Counted from the stretch's first letter, positions 1 to 7,988 are shown. The stretch: 11,850 bases of DNA from Firmicutes bacterium UBA3871 (GCA_002392265.1 DGGP01000112.1:1-11850), one strand, 5' to 3'. The notes: a model not told the origin generated them from the letters alone. Made by a program: numbers and translations.

Positions 1-793
1 AGGCCTCGATGACGATGCCCTTGTATTTCATTTCGAGCAGCATGTCGAAAATCGTAGGATTCAGACCCGGTGTCAGCTTTATCAGAAATACATCGTTGCA
101 AATGGTGTCGCGCAAGGTAAAATACTCGCCCGACCCGATGCCTTTGTTTATATCGAGTCCCTTTGCCTTTGCAACACTTTCCGCATCTCCCGAATAGAAT
201 ATGCCTCTGCCGTCGATTGCGCGCTGCTTTATCTGCAGTCCCGCAGGGCCCGGCTTTGCGACATAAGGGTAGTTCACGCTCTCGAAAGCATCAAAGCCTG
301 TCGTGCGCACCTTTACGGCGCGGCAGCCCAGTATTATCTTTCGGTTAAATGCGATAAACACGCCGGGCACACCGCTTCCGGCCATAGCCAGCGCATAGCG
401 AAGGTTCTCTGCACCGTCAGTCATAGGGCTTATCATAGGCAACTGCGATCCCGTCAGCACGACAGGAATCGGCACACCCGCCAGCATAAACGACAAAATC
501 GACGCCGTGTAAGCCATTGTGTCTGTGCCGTGCGTCACAACAATGCCGTCGTAACGCTCTTTGCTCTTCACCGCTTCGTAGATTTTTTCGGCAATCAGAA
601 CCCACTCCTCCGGCTGGATGTTTGAACTGTCCATACTGAGAATGTCCTTCGCCGATATTTCATAGTTCTCCGCCACACCCGCGATTCCGCTGAGAAGTGC
701 GCTTACATCAAGCGACGGCACCAGCCCTTCGGGACTCGGCGCGGAAGCTATCGTTCCGCCGGTTGCAAGAACCAAAATCTTTTTCTTCCCCAT
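1..793 (-). CDS. L-asparaginase, type I/II family (3' end outside window)
   Basis: This enzyme hydrolyses L-asparagine to L-aspartate and ammonia. Translating from the ATG at 793 gives 264 codons that stay open to the window edge, so roughly the last 60-70 residues of a usual ~330-residue protein are missing. Family hallmarks are clear: TGGTIAS at residues 11-17 (nucleophile Thr14), DSSN at 55-58 for substrate binding, THGTD at 87-91 (second catalytic Thr90 and Asp91), and RAVK at 158-161 with the catalytic Lys161. There is no signal peptide, so a cytoplasmic enzyme is expected. It starts 43 nt after the epimerase stop in the same direction, with a weak GGTAGG-like ribosome binding site, so it is probably the last or a late gene of the methylmalonyl-CoA operon. 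Aspartate could feed fumarate and succinate formation upstream of the mutase (inference). Glutaminase side activity cannot be judged. Confidence 0.92.
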   Translation of the reverse strand, partial: MGKKKILVLATGGTIASAPSPEGLVPSLDVSALLSGIAGVAENYEISAKDILSMDSSNIQPEEWVLIAEKIYEAVKSKERYDGIVVTHGTDTMAYTASILSFMLAGVPIPVVLTGSQLPMISPMTDGAENLRYALAMAGSGVPGVFIAFNRKIILGCRAVKVRTTGFDAFESVNYPYVAKPGPAGLQIKQRAIDGRGIFYSGDAESVAKAKGLDINKGIGSGEYFTLRDTICNDVFLIKLTPGLNPTIFDMLLEMKYKGIVIEA

Positions 794-836
794 ACTTACC
801 TACCATCCTGCAAATGCTGCTTTAACGGAAGTCTTC

Positions 837-1247
837 CTACTTTCTCTCTGTGAGCTCGAGGAGAACGCCGCCTGTAGTCTTTGGATGTACGAAAGCGATG
901 CGAGCGCCGCCTGCGCCGTATCTTGGCTTTTCGTCGAGCATCCTATGGCCTGCGTCCATAACTTCCTTGATGGCTGCTTCGATATTGTCAACTCGTACAG
1001 CTACATGCTGGATGCCGCCGCGGCCGCCGTTCTTTTCGATGAAACGTGCGATAGGGCCGTCAGGAGTTGTTGATTCGAGCAGCTCGAGCTCGCTGTCGCC
1101 GCATGGCAGGAACGCTACTGTTACTTTCTGTTCCTCAACTACTTCTTTTCCTGTTGACTTCAGTCCGAGCACGCCCTCATAAAACTTCAGCGCCTCATCT
1201 AAATTTTCTACTGCGATACCAACGTGGTCTACTCTTGTAAGATTCAT
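837..1247 (-). CDS. mce: Methylmalonyl-CoA epimerase
   Basis: This enzyme interconverts (2R)- and (2S)-methylmalonyl-CoA, linking the B12 mutase (R form) to the carboxylase or transcarboxylase (S form). It is a 136-residue protein of the vicinal-oxygen-chelate (glyoxalase) fold with two beta-alpha-beta-beta-beta units. The sequence opens with VDHVGIAVENLDEAL, and candidate metal ligands are His8, His81 (in QHVAVRVDN) and Glu131 (in LLELTERK). Glu53 or Glu55 would stand where the P. shermanii enzyme has Gln65. The open frame reaches an ATG at 1262, but GGAGG at 1256-1260 overlaps that codon and is spaced 8 nt from the ATG at 1247. The shorter start is therefore preferred, and it also matches the usual N-terminus. 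The gene lies 78 nt after meaB and 43 nt before the asparaginase gene. Confidence 0.95.
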   Translation of the reverse strand: MNLTRVDHVGIAVENLDEALKFYEGVLGLKSTGKEVVEEQKVTVAFLPCGDSELELLESTTPDGPIARFIEKNGGRGGIQHVAVRVDNIEAAIKEVMDAGHRMLDEKPRYGAGGARIAFVHPKTTGGVLLELTERK

Positions 1248-1255
1248 TATTGTTT

Positions 1256-1260
1256 CCTCC
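1256..1260 (-). promoter_or_regulatory. Ribosome binding site that fixes the mce start
   Basis: GGAGG on the minus strand lies 8 nt before the ATG at 1247. The alternative in-frame ATG at 1262-1260 overlaps this site and has no upstream site of its own. The 136-residue product is therefore favoured over 141 residues. Confidence 0.8.
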
Positions 1261-1325
1261 ATTTATCTGTTTTCAATATTTATCGTTTATTGCCGATAGG
1301 CAATTACTGTCTAATTTTATTCTGT

Positions 1326-2264
1326 TTATCCGCGAATGGATTTAAGGAATTCATCGCGAACCGTATAAATATCGGTGTTCTTTGCCAGGATATCCTCGAC
1401 ACACTTTTTCATACGGCCTTCTTCCTCCGTATGATTGATTACAATTTTACGGAGCTCGCTTTCAATGAGCTCTATAACCTCCATACGCGTGTTGTTAAGA
1501 CGGCGCTCGGTCAGCTCTCCGGTTTCTGCCAGATACTCGCGATGCTTTTCGAGCTCGTCCACAAGCTCTTCAATGCCTTCATTCTTTCCGGCAGTTGCCA
1601 TCAAAACAGGAGGCCTCCTCTTCATGTTCTGGTTCAGATCGAGCATCATGTTTATTTCGGTCGCCGTACGAGGGGCGCCAAAGAGATCCGCCTTGTTTAC
1701 CACGAAAATGTCGCCGATTTCCATGACTCCCGCCTTGATTGACTGAATGTCGTCGCCCAGGCCCGGTACCATGACCATCAGCACCGTATCTGCAGTCTTT
1801 ACGATATCCACCTCGGACTGTCCTACACCTACGGTCTCGATAAAGATATAGTCTACGCCCGAAGCGTCGAGCACCTTCACCGCATTGTGTGTTGCCTTTG
1901 AAAGTCCTCCCAGGTAGCCTCTGGTTCCCATGGAGCGAATAAATACGTTCGGTTCAAGGGCGAGGTCCTGCATACGTATGCGGTCCCCCAGAATTGAGCC
2001 TCCCGAATAAGGGCTGGTCGGGTCGACTGCGATAATACCAACCTTTTTCCCTTTTGCAATCAGGTTCTTTACTATTTTGTCGGTCAGCGTACTCTTTCCG
2101 GCACCCGGAGGCCCGGTGATGCCAATGACATGTGCATTACCCGTGTGTTTGTGAATCTCTTTTATAATAGCTTCCGTTTCATCTTCGTAGTTCTCGATAA
2201 CCGTTATAGCACGAGCCACCGAACGTTTATCGCCTGTCAGAAGCTTTTCAATTAATTCGCTCAC
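1326..2264 (-). CDS. meaB: MeaB/ArgK-type P-loop GTPase, methylmalonyl-CoA mutase chaperone
   Basis: MeaB is a G3E-family GTPase that gates cobalamin loading into methylmalonyl-CoA mutase and protects the enzyme from inactivation. In the 312-residue product the Walker A loop is GPPGAGKST at 51-59. It is followed by the family motif DPTSPYSGGSILGDR at 81-95, ETVGVGQSE at 143-151 (switch/Walker B region), and NKAD at 190-193 for guanine specificity. The C-terminal ~90 residues are charged and helical, as expected for the dimerisation arm. The start is GTG at 2264, with AAAGG 10 nt upstream; no better ATG start exists. Older databases call this family ArgK (LAO/AO transport kinase), but its position next to both mutase subunits and the epimerase supports the chaperone role. 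An intrinsic terminator ends only about 19 nt before this GTG, so it may be expressed below the mutase subunits. Confidence 0.95.
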   Translation of the reverse strand: MSELIEKLLTGDKRSVARAITVIENYEDETEAIIKEIHKHTGNAHVIGITGPPGAGKSTLTDKIVKNLIAKGKKVGIIAVDPTSPYSGGSILGDRIRMQDLALEPNVFIRSMGTRGYLGGLSKATHNAVKVLDASGVDYIFIETVGVGQSEVDIVKTADTVLMVMVPGLGDDIQSIKAGVMEIGDIFVVNKADLFGAPRTATEINMMLDLNQNMKRRPPVLMATAGKNEGIEELVDELEKHREYLAETGELTERRLNNTRMEVIELIESELRKIVINHTEEEGRMKKCVEDILAKNTDIYTVRDEFLKSIRG

Positions 2265-2282
2265 TTCTCAGTTACCTTTCTC

Positions 2283-2327
2283 AAAAAAAACAGGTCGGGG
2301 ATAGCGCTCACGCATTACCCCTGACCT
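2283..2327 (-). terminator. Intrinsic terminator between mutase small subunit and meaB
   Basis: On the minus strand a 9-bp stem with one bulged A (AGGTC-A-GGGG pairing with CCCC-GACCT) encloses a 17-nt loop. It is followed by one G and then eight consecutive T. It begins 10 nt after the mutase small-subunit stop codon. The meaB ribosome binding site lies 4 nt beyond the T run. This is a textbook rho-independent terminator placed inside an otherwise continuous operon, so it probably allows partial readthrough. Confidence 0.85.
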
Positions 2328-2336
2328 AAACCTTTG

Positions 2337-2735
2337 CTAGTTTTTCTTTACATTGTTCTTTATGAACTCAATAGTTTCGGTTGTGGTAGTTCCCGGTGTG
2401 AATACCTCTGCGATACCTGCTGCCTTAAGTCCCGGAATATCCTCTTCAGGAATAACTCCGCCGCCGAATACCAGGATATCTCCTGCGCCCTGCTCTCTAA
2501 GGAGCTCAACTACCTTTGGAAGGAGGTGGTTGTGTGCACCGGAAAGGATTGACATTCCGATTACGTCAACGTCTTCCTGAATAGCTGCTGCAACAATCTG
2601 CTCAGGTGACTGTCTGAGTCCTGTATAAATAACTTCCATACCGGCGTCTCTAAGTGCTCTGGCAATCATCTTTGCGCCTCTGTCATGACCGTCAAGACCC
2701 GGTTTTGCTACCAATACTCTAATAGGCTTTTCCAT
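2337..2735 (-). CDS. mcmB: Methylmalonyl-CoA mutase, cobalamin-binding small subunit
   Basis: This 132-residue protein is the B12-binding half of a split adenosylcobalamin-dependent methylmalonyl-CoA mutase. It corresponds to the C-terminal domain of single-chain mutases. The Rossmann-like fold carries the base-off/His-on signature DGHDRG at 15-20, in which His17 would be the lower axial cobalt ligand. SILSG at 62-66 and GGG at 91-93 line the nucleotide tail of the cofactor. The start is supported by AGGAGG 7 nt before the ATG. It lies 27 nt after the large-subunit stop, so the two subunits are very likely made from one message. The related MutS/GlmS small subunit and methyltransferase B12 domains share the fold, but the adjacent large subunit settles the assignment. 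Confidence 0.95.
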   Translation of the reverse strand: MEKPIRVLVAKPGLDGHDRGAKMIARALRDAGMEVIYTGLRQSPEQIVAAAIQEDVDVIGMSILSGAHNHLLPKVVELLREQGAGDILVFGGGVIPEEDIPGLKAAGIAEVFTPGTTTTETIEFIKNNVKKN

Positions 2736-2762
2736 TTCAATTCCTCCTAAAGACCTGCTGCT

Positions 2763-4442
2763 TTATAACAATACAGACTGTTCATATTCGCCGAATACTT
2801 CTCTCATGACACCGCAGATTTCGCCGAGTGTAGCATATTCTCTGACAGCATCAAGGATGAAAGGCATAACATTTTCTGTGCCTTCACAAGCCTTTTTGAG
2901 CGCTGCGAGCTTTTCGGTAACAGCCTCGTTATTTCTCTTTGCTTTAACATCCTGAATCTTTTTCTTCTGCATTTCACCAACAGATGGGTCTACGCGGAGA
3001 AGGCCTTTTGGCGGTTCCTCTTCAACCTGGAACTTGTTTACGCCGACAACGATTCTCTCGCCGGATTCGATTTCCATCTGATATTTGTATGCAGAATCGG
3101 AGATTTCCTGCTGGATATATCCGAGGTCGATAGCTCTTGTTGCACCGCCGAGTTCATCAATCTTCTTGATATAAGCCATCGCTTCTTCTTCGATTTGCTT
3201 TGTCTTTGCTTCAACATAGTATGAGCCTGCGAGCGGGTCTACCGTTCTGGTAACTCCGGATTCGTAAGCAACTATCTGCTGAGTACGGAGTGCGATTGTT
3301 ACGGACTCTGTTGTAGGGAGAGCCAGCGCTTCGTCTCTTGAGTTTGTATGGAGTGACTGAGTTCCGCCCATAACAGCAGCGAGTGTCTGCATAGCAACAC
3401 GAATGATGTTGTTGTTTGGCTGCTGTGCAGTAAGTGTACAACCGGCTGTCTGAGTGTGGAACTTCAGCATCATTGACTTTTCCTTCTTTGCGCCGAATCT
3501 TTCCTTCATGATCTTTGCCCAGAGACGTCTTGCGGCTCTGTACTTCGCAACCTCCTCGAGTACGTCGAGGTGAGCGTTGAAGAAGAACGAAAGTCTTGGT
3601 GCGAAGTCGTCTACGTTGAGGCCTGCCTTGATGGCTGCTTCGACATAGGCGATACCGTCTGCCAGAGTGAAGCCGACTTCCTGTGCTGCAGTCGAGCCTG
3701 CTTCTCTGATGTGGTAGCCGGAAATGGAAATTGTGTTCCACTGCGGTACGTTCTTTGTGCAGTATTCAAAGATGTTCGTAATGAGTCTCATGGAAGGCTC
3801 GGTCGGGAAGATGTATGTTCCGCGAGCGATATATTCCTTGAGTACGTCGTTCTGAATAGTGCCTCTGAGTTTATCTGGTGTAACGCCCTGCTTTTCGGCA
3901 ACAGCAATGTACATTGCCAGAAGTACCGATGCCGGTGCGTTGATTGTCATGGATGTTGATACCTTGTCGAGCGGAATACCGTTAAAGAGTATCTCCATAT
4001 CGGCAAGGGAGTCGATAGCTACGCCTACCTTACCAACTTCGCCTTCCGAAAGCGGATGGTCGGAGTCGTAACCAATCTGAGTCGGCAGGTCGAATGCAAC
4101 AGAAAGGCCTGTTGAACCCTGCTCTACCAGGTACTTATATCTTTCGTTGGATTCCTCGGCAGTAGCGAAACCGGCGTACATTCTCATGGTCCAGTTACGG
4201 CCTCTGTACATTGTAGGCTGGTAGCCTCTGGTGAACGGATACTGTCCAGGGAAGCCTATCTCGTTTTTGTAGTCAATATCCTTTATATCGTCCGGTGTGT
4301 ACAGTCTGTTAATCACATCGCCGGAACCGGTTCTGAAAACCTCTTTGCTTTCAGGTGCCTTAGCCAGTGACTTGGCCAATACACTATCTTCCCATTCTTT
4401 TTTTGCTTCTTGAATCAGAGCAATTTCTTGCTTGTCAAACAT
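2763..4442 (-). CDS. mcmA: Methylmalonyl-CoA mutase, large (catalytic) subunit
   Basis: This 559-residue TIM-barrel subunit catalyses the radical rearrangement between succinyl-CoA and (2R)-methylmalonyl-CoA, together with the B12 subunit encoded next. The length fits the split large-subunit form, which lacks a B12 domain. Residues that discriminate methylmalonyl-CoA mutase from isobutyryl-CoA and 2-hydroxyisobutyryl-CoA mutases are present at the P. shermanii positions: Tyr89 (RMYAGF), Arg207 (ARGTY) and His244 (SGYHIREAG). I therefore call methylmalonyl-CoA rather than another acyl-CoA as substrate. Other conserved blocks are [19 protein letters not shown] at 112-130, [18 protein letters not shown] at 328-345 and [10 protein letters not shown] at 402-411. 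AGGAGG lies 8 nt before the ATG. It is the first gene of the operon, after a 141-nt gap holding a promoter and a palindrome. Confidence 0.96.
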   Translation of the reverse strand: MFDKQEIALIQEAKKEWEDSVLAKSLAKAPESKEVFRTGSGDVINRLYTPDDIKDIDYKNEIGFPGQYPFTRGYQPTMYRGRNWTMRMYAGFATAEESNERYKYLVEQGSTGLSVAFDLPTQIGYDSDHPLSEGEVGKVGVAIDSLADMEILFNGIPLDKVSTSMTINAPASVLLAMYIAVAEKQGVTPDKLRGTIQNDVLKEYIARGTYIFPTEPSMRLITNIFEYCTKNVPQWNTISISGYHIREAGSTAAQEVGFTLADGIAYVEAAIKAGLNVDDFAPRLSFFFNAHLDVLEEVAKYRAARRLWAKIMKERFGAKKEKSMMLKFHTQTAGCTLTAQQPNNNIIRVAMQTLAAVMGGTQSLHTNSRDEALALPTTESVTIALRTQQIVAYESGVTRTVDPLAGSYYVEAKTKQIEEEAMAYIKKIDELGGATRAIDLGYIQQEISDSAYKYQMEIESGERIVVGVNKFQVEEEPPKGLLRVDPSVGEMQKKKIQDVKAKRNNEAVTEKLAALKKACEGTENVMPFILDAVREYATLGEICGVMREVFGEYEQSVLL

Positions 4443-4484
4443 AGGTAATTCCTCCTAAACAGATAATTGGTTGACAGAAAGTGT

Positions 4485-4501
4485 GGTATGACAGTCATAC
4501 C
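4485..4501. promoter_or_regulatory. Perfect 17-bp palindrome, candidate operator of the mutase operon
   Basis: The sequence GGTATGAC-A-GTCATACC is a perfect inverted repeat of 8-bp arms around a single base. It lies 7 nt downstream of the predicted -10 box, that is, at about +1 to +17 of the operon transcript and 42 nt before the start codon. Size and position suit a dimeric repressor of the TetR or GntR type (inference). No regulator gene for it is present in the window. Confidence 0.6.
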
Positions 4502-4508
4502 TGCACAT

Positions 4509-4538
4509 ATTATACATTATTATTAAAGCCAGTGGGAA
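4509..4538 (-). promoter_or_regulatory. Predicted promoter of the methylmalonyl-CoA operon
   Basis: A perfect TATAAT (4509-4514) is preceded, after 18 nt, by TTCCCA (4533-4538, 4 of 6 matches to TTGACA). The spacer is AT-rich. The predicted start at about 4502 gives a leader of about 60 nt that contains the palindrome. No cobalamin riboswitch fits in such a short leader, and none is seen. The -35 box is weak, so an activator is possible. Confidence 0.55.
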
Positions 4539-4583
4539 TTTAAAGCTGTGCATTTTGGTATTTTTTTTGTACACCTGCCCGGC

Positions 4584-5339
4584 TTAATAACGTGATTCAA
4601 AGAACTCCTCCAGCCGCTTCATAATCTGATCCGAGCTCATGCTCTTTAACAGATATCCTTGCGGGCCTTCACCTATTGCCTGCATAACGCTGTCCGAGTC
4701 GCTCTTTCCAGTCAGAAACATCACAGGAATGTCTGCGACCCTCTCATTTTCATGAATCTTTGCCAGTGTTTCCGGGCCGGACATCCCGGGCATCTCGTGA
4801 TCCAACAGAATCAAATCCGGACGGCGTCCCCTAAGAAAGGTCAGCACCTCTCTACCGGAATTGCACATATAGACGGTATAGGTCGGCTCCAGAATTTCCT
4901 TGAACGCATGAAGCACGGTTCCCGAATCGTCCACAAGAAGAATGATTTTTTTCTTTGTCCTCTTTTCGACACTGCCGAGGCCTTCCATCAGACCCTCAAC
5001 GACATTCCTCGTATTAATCGGACGCTTGTATTCGCCGCTGATGATCTTTGGGTTTATGGATTCCTTTACTGACGCCACGTCTTCGGCATATCCCATGATA
5101 TAAAGCGGCATTTTCTCCGTCGAACACATTTCATTAATCCGGCTCAGCAGCATTTTGTTTTTGGATACCATATCATCGAGCGACAGAAATACAATCATCT
5201 TCTGTCCGCTGAGGGACTCTACCTCACTCGCATTGAAATTATAAAAAATACTCTCAACACGCTCTGCTGCAAGGCCTTTTGCAATTGCTTCAACGATAAA
5301 CGACTTACCGTTGCTGATAAAAGCTATTTTGTAACTCAT
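4584..5339 (-). CDS. Response regulator with pseudo-receiver and receiver domains, no DNA-binding output
   Basis: The 251-residue protein has two receiver-like domains. Residues 1-120 follow the alternating strand-helix pattern of a receiver, with a KRP near 105-107 recalling the conserved Lys-Pro. They lack the N-terminal acidic pair, so this half is probably a pseudo-receiver (inference). Residues 130-251 form a standard receiver: acidic pair Asp137/Asp138, phosphoacceptor Asp180 in LLDHEMPG, Thr210 in FLTGKS and Lys232 in YLLKS. There is no helix-turn-helix, GGDEF, EAL or other output domain, so it probably signals by protein contact. Its ATG overlaps the kinase stop codon (ATGA, 4-nt overlap), so translation is probably coupled and the kinase Hpt is its likely phosphodonor. 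No convincing terminator follows, so some readthrough into the mutase operon is possible. Confidence 0.88.
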   Translation of the reverse strand: MSYKIAFISNGKSFIVEAIAKGLAAERVESIFYNFNASEVESLSGQKMIVFLSLDDMVSKNKMLLSRINEMCSTEKMPLYIMGYAEDVASVKESINPKIISGEYKRPINTRNVVEGLMEGLGSVEKRTKKKIILLVDDSGTVLHAFKEILEPTYTVYMCNSGREVLTFLRGRRPDLILLDHEMPGMSGPETLAKIHENERVADIPVMFLTGKSDSDSVMQAIGEGPQGYLLKSMSSDQIMKRLEEFFESRY

Positions 5340-7864
5340 TCTGATTCCCTTTCACTTTTCAATAATAAATAATCATTAATGACTTTCGTGATGTCTTCCC
5401 TCGCCACTTCAGCCATCAGTACCTTTAATTTTTCATAGACCGATTTGAAGCCCGTAGGTAGTTTATGCGCCGCGAAGCTTTCCATAACTGCCATTGCTAC
5501 ATCAAAATCAAACACTTCAATAGCTTCCTTCATCACCTGCAAGCCTTCCTCGATTTCATTCTCTGTAATCTCCGGAAGGTTGAATATCCCCCGCGCTTCG
5601 CGGAATTCAGTTTCCGCTTTTTCGATTATCTGCGACATCTTGTTTCCGAGCCCCCTGTATTCCTCGATGAGCTCTCCCGCGCCGCCGAAAATAATCTCAA
5701 TTTCACCGTTCTTGCCACATTCTTCAAGTATCTTTGCATGCTCGGACAAATCATTTGCTCCAATCATACGGGCCGAACTTTTAAGCGCATGCACTTCTAT
5801 TGTAAAGTTCTTGATATCACCATCGGTGAGCAGCTTTTCTATCTTTTCCGCCCTGTAATCGATTGTGTCCCTGAACTCCTTGAATACCTTTCCGTAAAGC
5901 TCTCTTCCGCCAAGCATTGATACCGCTTCCTCAAGGGCAAAGCTGCCGTCTTCTTCCACAAGGCTGCAGATATAATCGTCTTCGGTTATTTCCTTTTCCT
6001 GCGTGGTCGCTGCCTCCTCACACAATGTTACCTTTTGCGGCGGCAGATACTGAATCAGGATTTTTTCCAGATTTTCCGTATCTATAGGCTTTGATATGTA
6101 GTCTGTAAATCCCTCGCGCAGATAATTCTCGCGCATGCCTGTTATTGCATTTGCGGTAACCACTATTATAGGCGTGGATTTGTAATTCATATCCTCGCTG
6201 GTCCTGAGCCTGTACATGGTTTCCACTCCGTCCATATCAGGCATCATGTGGTCAAGCAGAATAATGTCATAATCGGTTTGTGCTGCCTTTGCCAGACATT
6301 CGTTGCCCGAAAGCGCAGTATCTATCTGCATCTTTGTTTCCTTTAAGAGGTTTGTGAAAACCGTCAGGTTAATCGGTATATCATCGACCGCCAAAAGCTT
6401 TGCCTCCGGTGCAGTAAACGAAACCCTGTAGGCATCGTGCTTTTTCTTTGCCAGATTCTCGTTTTGAATTTTTCCGCTGAATTCGCTAATCGGAGTCCAG
6501 TCTCTGACTTCGAGCGGTATCTCGAATGAAAAAGTACTGCCCATTCCGTAAACACTTTCGACCTTTAATTCCGAATCCATCAGCTTCAGCAGCTGCACGC
6601 AAATGCTGATGCCGAGGCCTGTGCCTTCGATGTGGTTAATGCTCTGCTCGTCGAGTCTTGCATATGGCTTTACGAGAGCGTCCATGTCTTCTTCTCTGAT
6701 GCCGCGACCCGTATCGGTAACGCTTATCTTTATGTCGATGTGATTTTCGTTTATCTTGACGAAGTCGACGTTCGTGGTAACGCTGCCCTTGTCGGTATAC
6801 TTGACCGCATTTGTCAGTATGTTTGTGGCAATCTGTCTGATGCGCACTTCGTCGCCGTAGAGTATGTGCGGTATGTCGGGGTTCACGTTCAAAATCATCT
6901 CGAGGCCCTTGTCACGACCGCGCGGTACAATCATGCTGTGGACGTCGTTTAGCACGGTGGCGGTATCAAACTCCACCGGGTAGAGCTCCATCCTGCCGGA
7001 TTCAATCCTTGAAAAGTCGAGGACATCATTAATAACCGACAGAAGTGTACGCCCCGAGCTGCGAATCTCCTCGGCGTACTGCCGAATTGGTTCTTCACTG
7101 CTCTCGCGGAGGATCATCTCGTCGAGGCCGAGCACGGCGTTGATTGGCGAACGAATCTCGTGGCTCATGCGGGCGAGGAATGAAGACTTGGCGCGGTCTG
7201 CTTCTCTGGCTTTTCGCGTTGCGTCAATCAGCCTGCGTTCCTGGCGCATGTTCTTTACAAAGCGCTTTCTTTCAAGATATGCGAGCAGTATGAATACCGT
7301 GAAAATGATTGTGCTGTTTGTGAACAGGTCTCTGCCGTATTCGTGCATATACTTCGGCAGCATGATTGCGGCAGGCACCAACAGCATAACCGTAAATATC
7401 GTAGGCTCCACCCTGATTATTATGATGGTAAGCAGGCACGTTATTATCAAAACAAGCAGCCCATTAACATACATTGAGGATGTGTACATGTCATATATAC
7501 TGAAAACCAGCGCAAAAGCCATGCCGTAGACACCGATACTGTCTCTGATAAATGCCGGCATTTTATTCAAGGTCAAAATCATCAGAGCGTGCACGAGCCC
7601 CAGAAGGCTCAGAAATGCCAGCCCTCCAAAGTAAATTTCTCTTTCAACCACACCTATTACGTTTGACCCGAATATCATCATTGCAATTGTAAAAATATTC
7701 AGCGGTAAATACACGCATATTGCGGCCTTTGCATTCGAAATAGCCACCCTCTTTTTGAAAGCAAGTGGAATAAAGAAATTCTTTTTATACCATTCAAAGA
7801 AATTTGATTTCCCAATATCGCTTTGAATTGCTTTTTTATATTTTTTTGGTTTCATATGCTCCAT
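5336..7864 (-). CDS. Membrane hybrid histidine kinase (HisKA-HATPase-REC-Hpt)
   Basis: This 842-residue hybrid sensor kinase starts with about six membrane helices (residues ~46-66, 78-100, 108-126, 133-151, 155-172, 185-198) and no large extracellular loop. It therefore probably senses a membrane-linked or small signal. A linker helix leads to the HisKA box SHEIRSP at 234-240 (His235). The ATPase domain has the N box at 349-357 (Asn352), DTGRGI at 384-389 and GTGLGI at 414-419. A receiver follows with Asp494/Asp495, phosphoacceptor Asp538 in LLDHMMPDMDG, Thr570 and Lys592. An Hpt domain has HALKSSAR at 692-699 (His692). The last ~80 residues form a charged helical tail of unknown role. All catalytic residues are present. 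It overlaps the downstream response regulator by 4 nt. The start is uncertain between ATG 7864 and ATG 7855. Confidence 0.93.
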   Translation of the reverse strand: MEHMKPKKYKKAIQSDIGKSNFFEWYKKNFFIPLAFKKRVAISNAKAAICVYLPLNIFTIAMMIFGSNVIGVVEREIYFGGLAFLSLLGLVHALMILTLNKMPAFIRDSIGVYGMAFALVFSIYDMYTSSMYVNGLLVLIITCLLTIIIIRVEPTIFTVMLLVPAAIMLPKYMHEYGRDLFTNSTIIFTVFILLAYLERKRFVKNMRQERRLIDATRKAREADRAKSSFLARMSHEIRSPINAVLGLDEMILRESSEEPIRQYAEEIRSSGRTLLSVINDVLDFSRIESGRMELYPVEFDTATVLNDVHSMIVPRGRDKGLEMILNVNPDIPHILYGDEVRIRQIATNILTNAVKYTDKGSVTTNVDFVKINENHIDIKISVTDTGRGIREEDMDALVKPYARLDEQSINHIEGTGLGISICVQLLKLMDSELKVESVYGMGSTFSFEIPLEVRDWTPISEFSGKIQNENLAKKKHDAYRVSFTAPEAKLLAVDDIPINLTVFTNLLKETKMQIDTALSGNECLAKAAQTDYDIILLDHMMPDMDGVETMYRLRTSEDMNYKSTPIIVVTANAITGMRENYLREGFTDYISKPIDTENLEKILIQYLPPQKVTLCEEAATTQEKEITEDDYICSLVEEDGSFALEEAVSMLGGRELYGKVFKEFRDTIDYRAEKIEKLLTDGDIKNFTIEVHALKSSARMIGANDLSEHAKILEECGKNGEIEIIFGGAGELIEEYRGLGNKMSQIIEKAETEFREARGIFNLPEITENEIEEGLQVMKEAIEVFDFDVAMAVMESFAAHKLPTGFKSVYEKLKVLMAEVAREDITKVINDYLLLKSERESE

Positions 7865-7870
7865 ACGGAT

Positions 7871-7899
7871 ATTTTACCCGTTTTGGTGCTGTTTTTCAA
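7871..7899 (-). promoter_or_regulatory. Predicted promoter of the hybrid kinase gene
   Basis: TTGAAA (7894-7899), a 17-nt spacer, then TAAAAT (7871-7876): five of six matches in each box at ideal spacing. The first ATG of the kinase begins 6 nt after the -10 box, where transcription would normally start. The message would be leaderless for that ATG, or have a 9-nt leader for the ATG at 7855. Confidence 0.65.
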
Positions 7900-7950
7900 T
7901 GGATATGCAAATCTTTTAGGCTGTAAATGTGATTTTTTCACGTAGTATAG

Positions 7951-7983
7951 AAAAAGACCTGCAAGCTATGCCTGCAGGTCTTT
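7951..7983 (-). terminator. Intrinsic terminator of ssrA
   Basis: On the minus strand an 11-bp perfect stem (AAAGACCTGCA with TGCAGGTCTTT) around a 9-nt loop leads into a run of five T. It begins 5 nt after the encoded CCA end of tmRNA. It also separates tmRNA from the kinase promoter. Confidence 0.9.
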
Positions 7984-7988
7984 GTGTC

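Noticed and set aside
1289-1304. Short hairpin ATTGCC-GATA-GGCAAT between meaB and mce
   Set aside because: The stem is only six pairs and there is no T run on the minus strand, so it is not supported as a terminator or regulatory site.
1224-1742. Plus-strand open frame of 172 codons
   Set aside because: It is antisense to meaB and the mce upstream region, and its protein has no recognisable motif. It is a shadow of the meaB reading frame.
4471-4499. TTGACA on the plus strand upstream of mcmA, a possible divergent promoter
   Set aside because: No acceptable -10 box follows at 16-18 nt, and no plus-strand gene lies downstream.
4443-4583. Possible cobalamin riboswitch before the B12-dependent mutase
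   Set aside because: The predicted leader is only about 60 nt and has no B12-box-like conserved core; the gap holds a promoter and a palindrome instead.
4555-4583. Possible terminator after the response regulator gene
   Set aside because: On the minus strand the homopolymer run is A, not T, and the only complementarity is three pairs, so no terminator is called.
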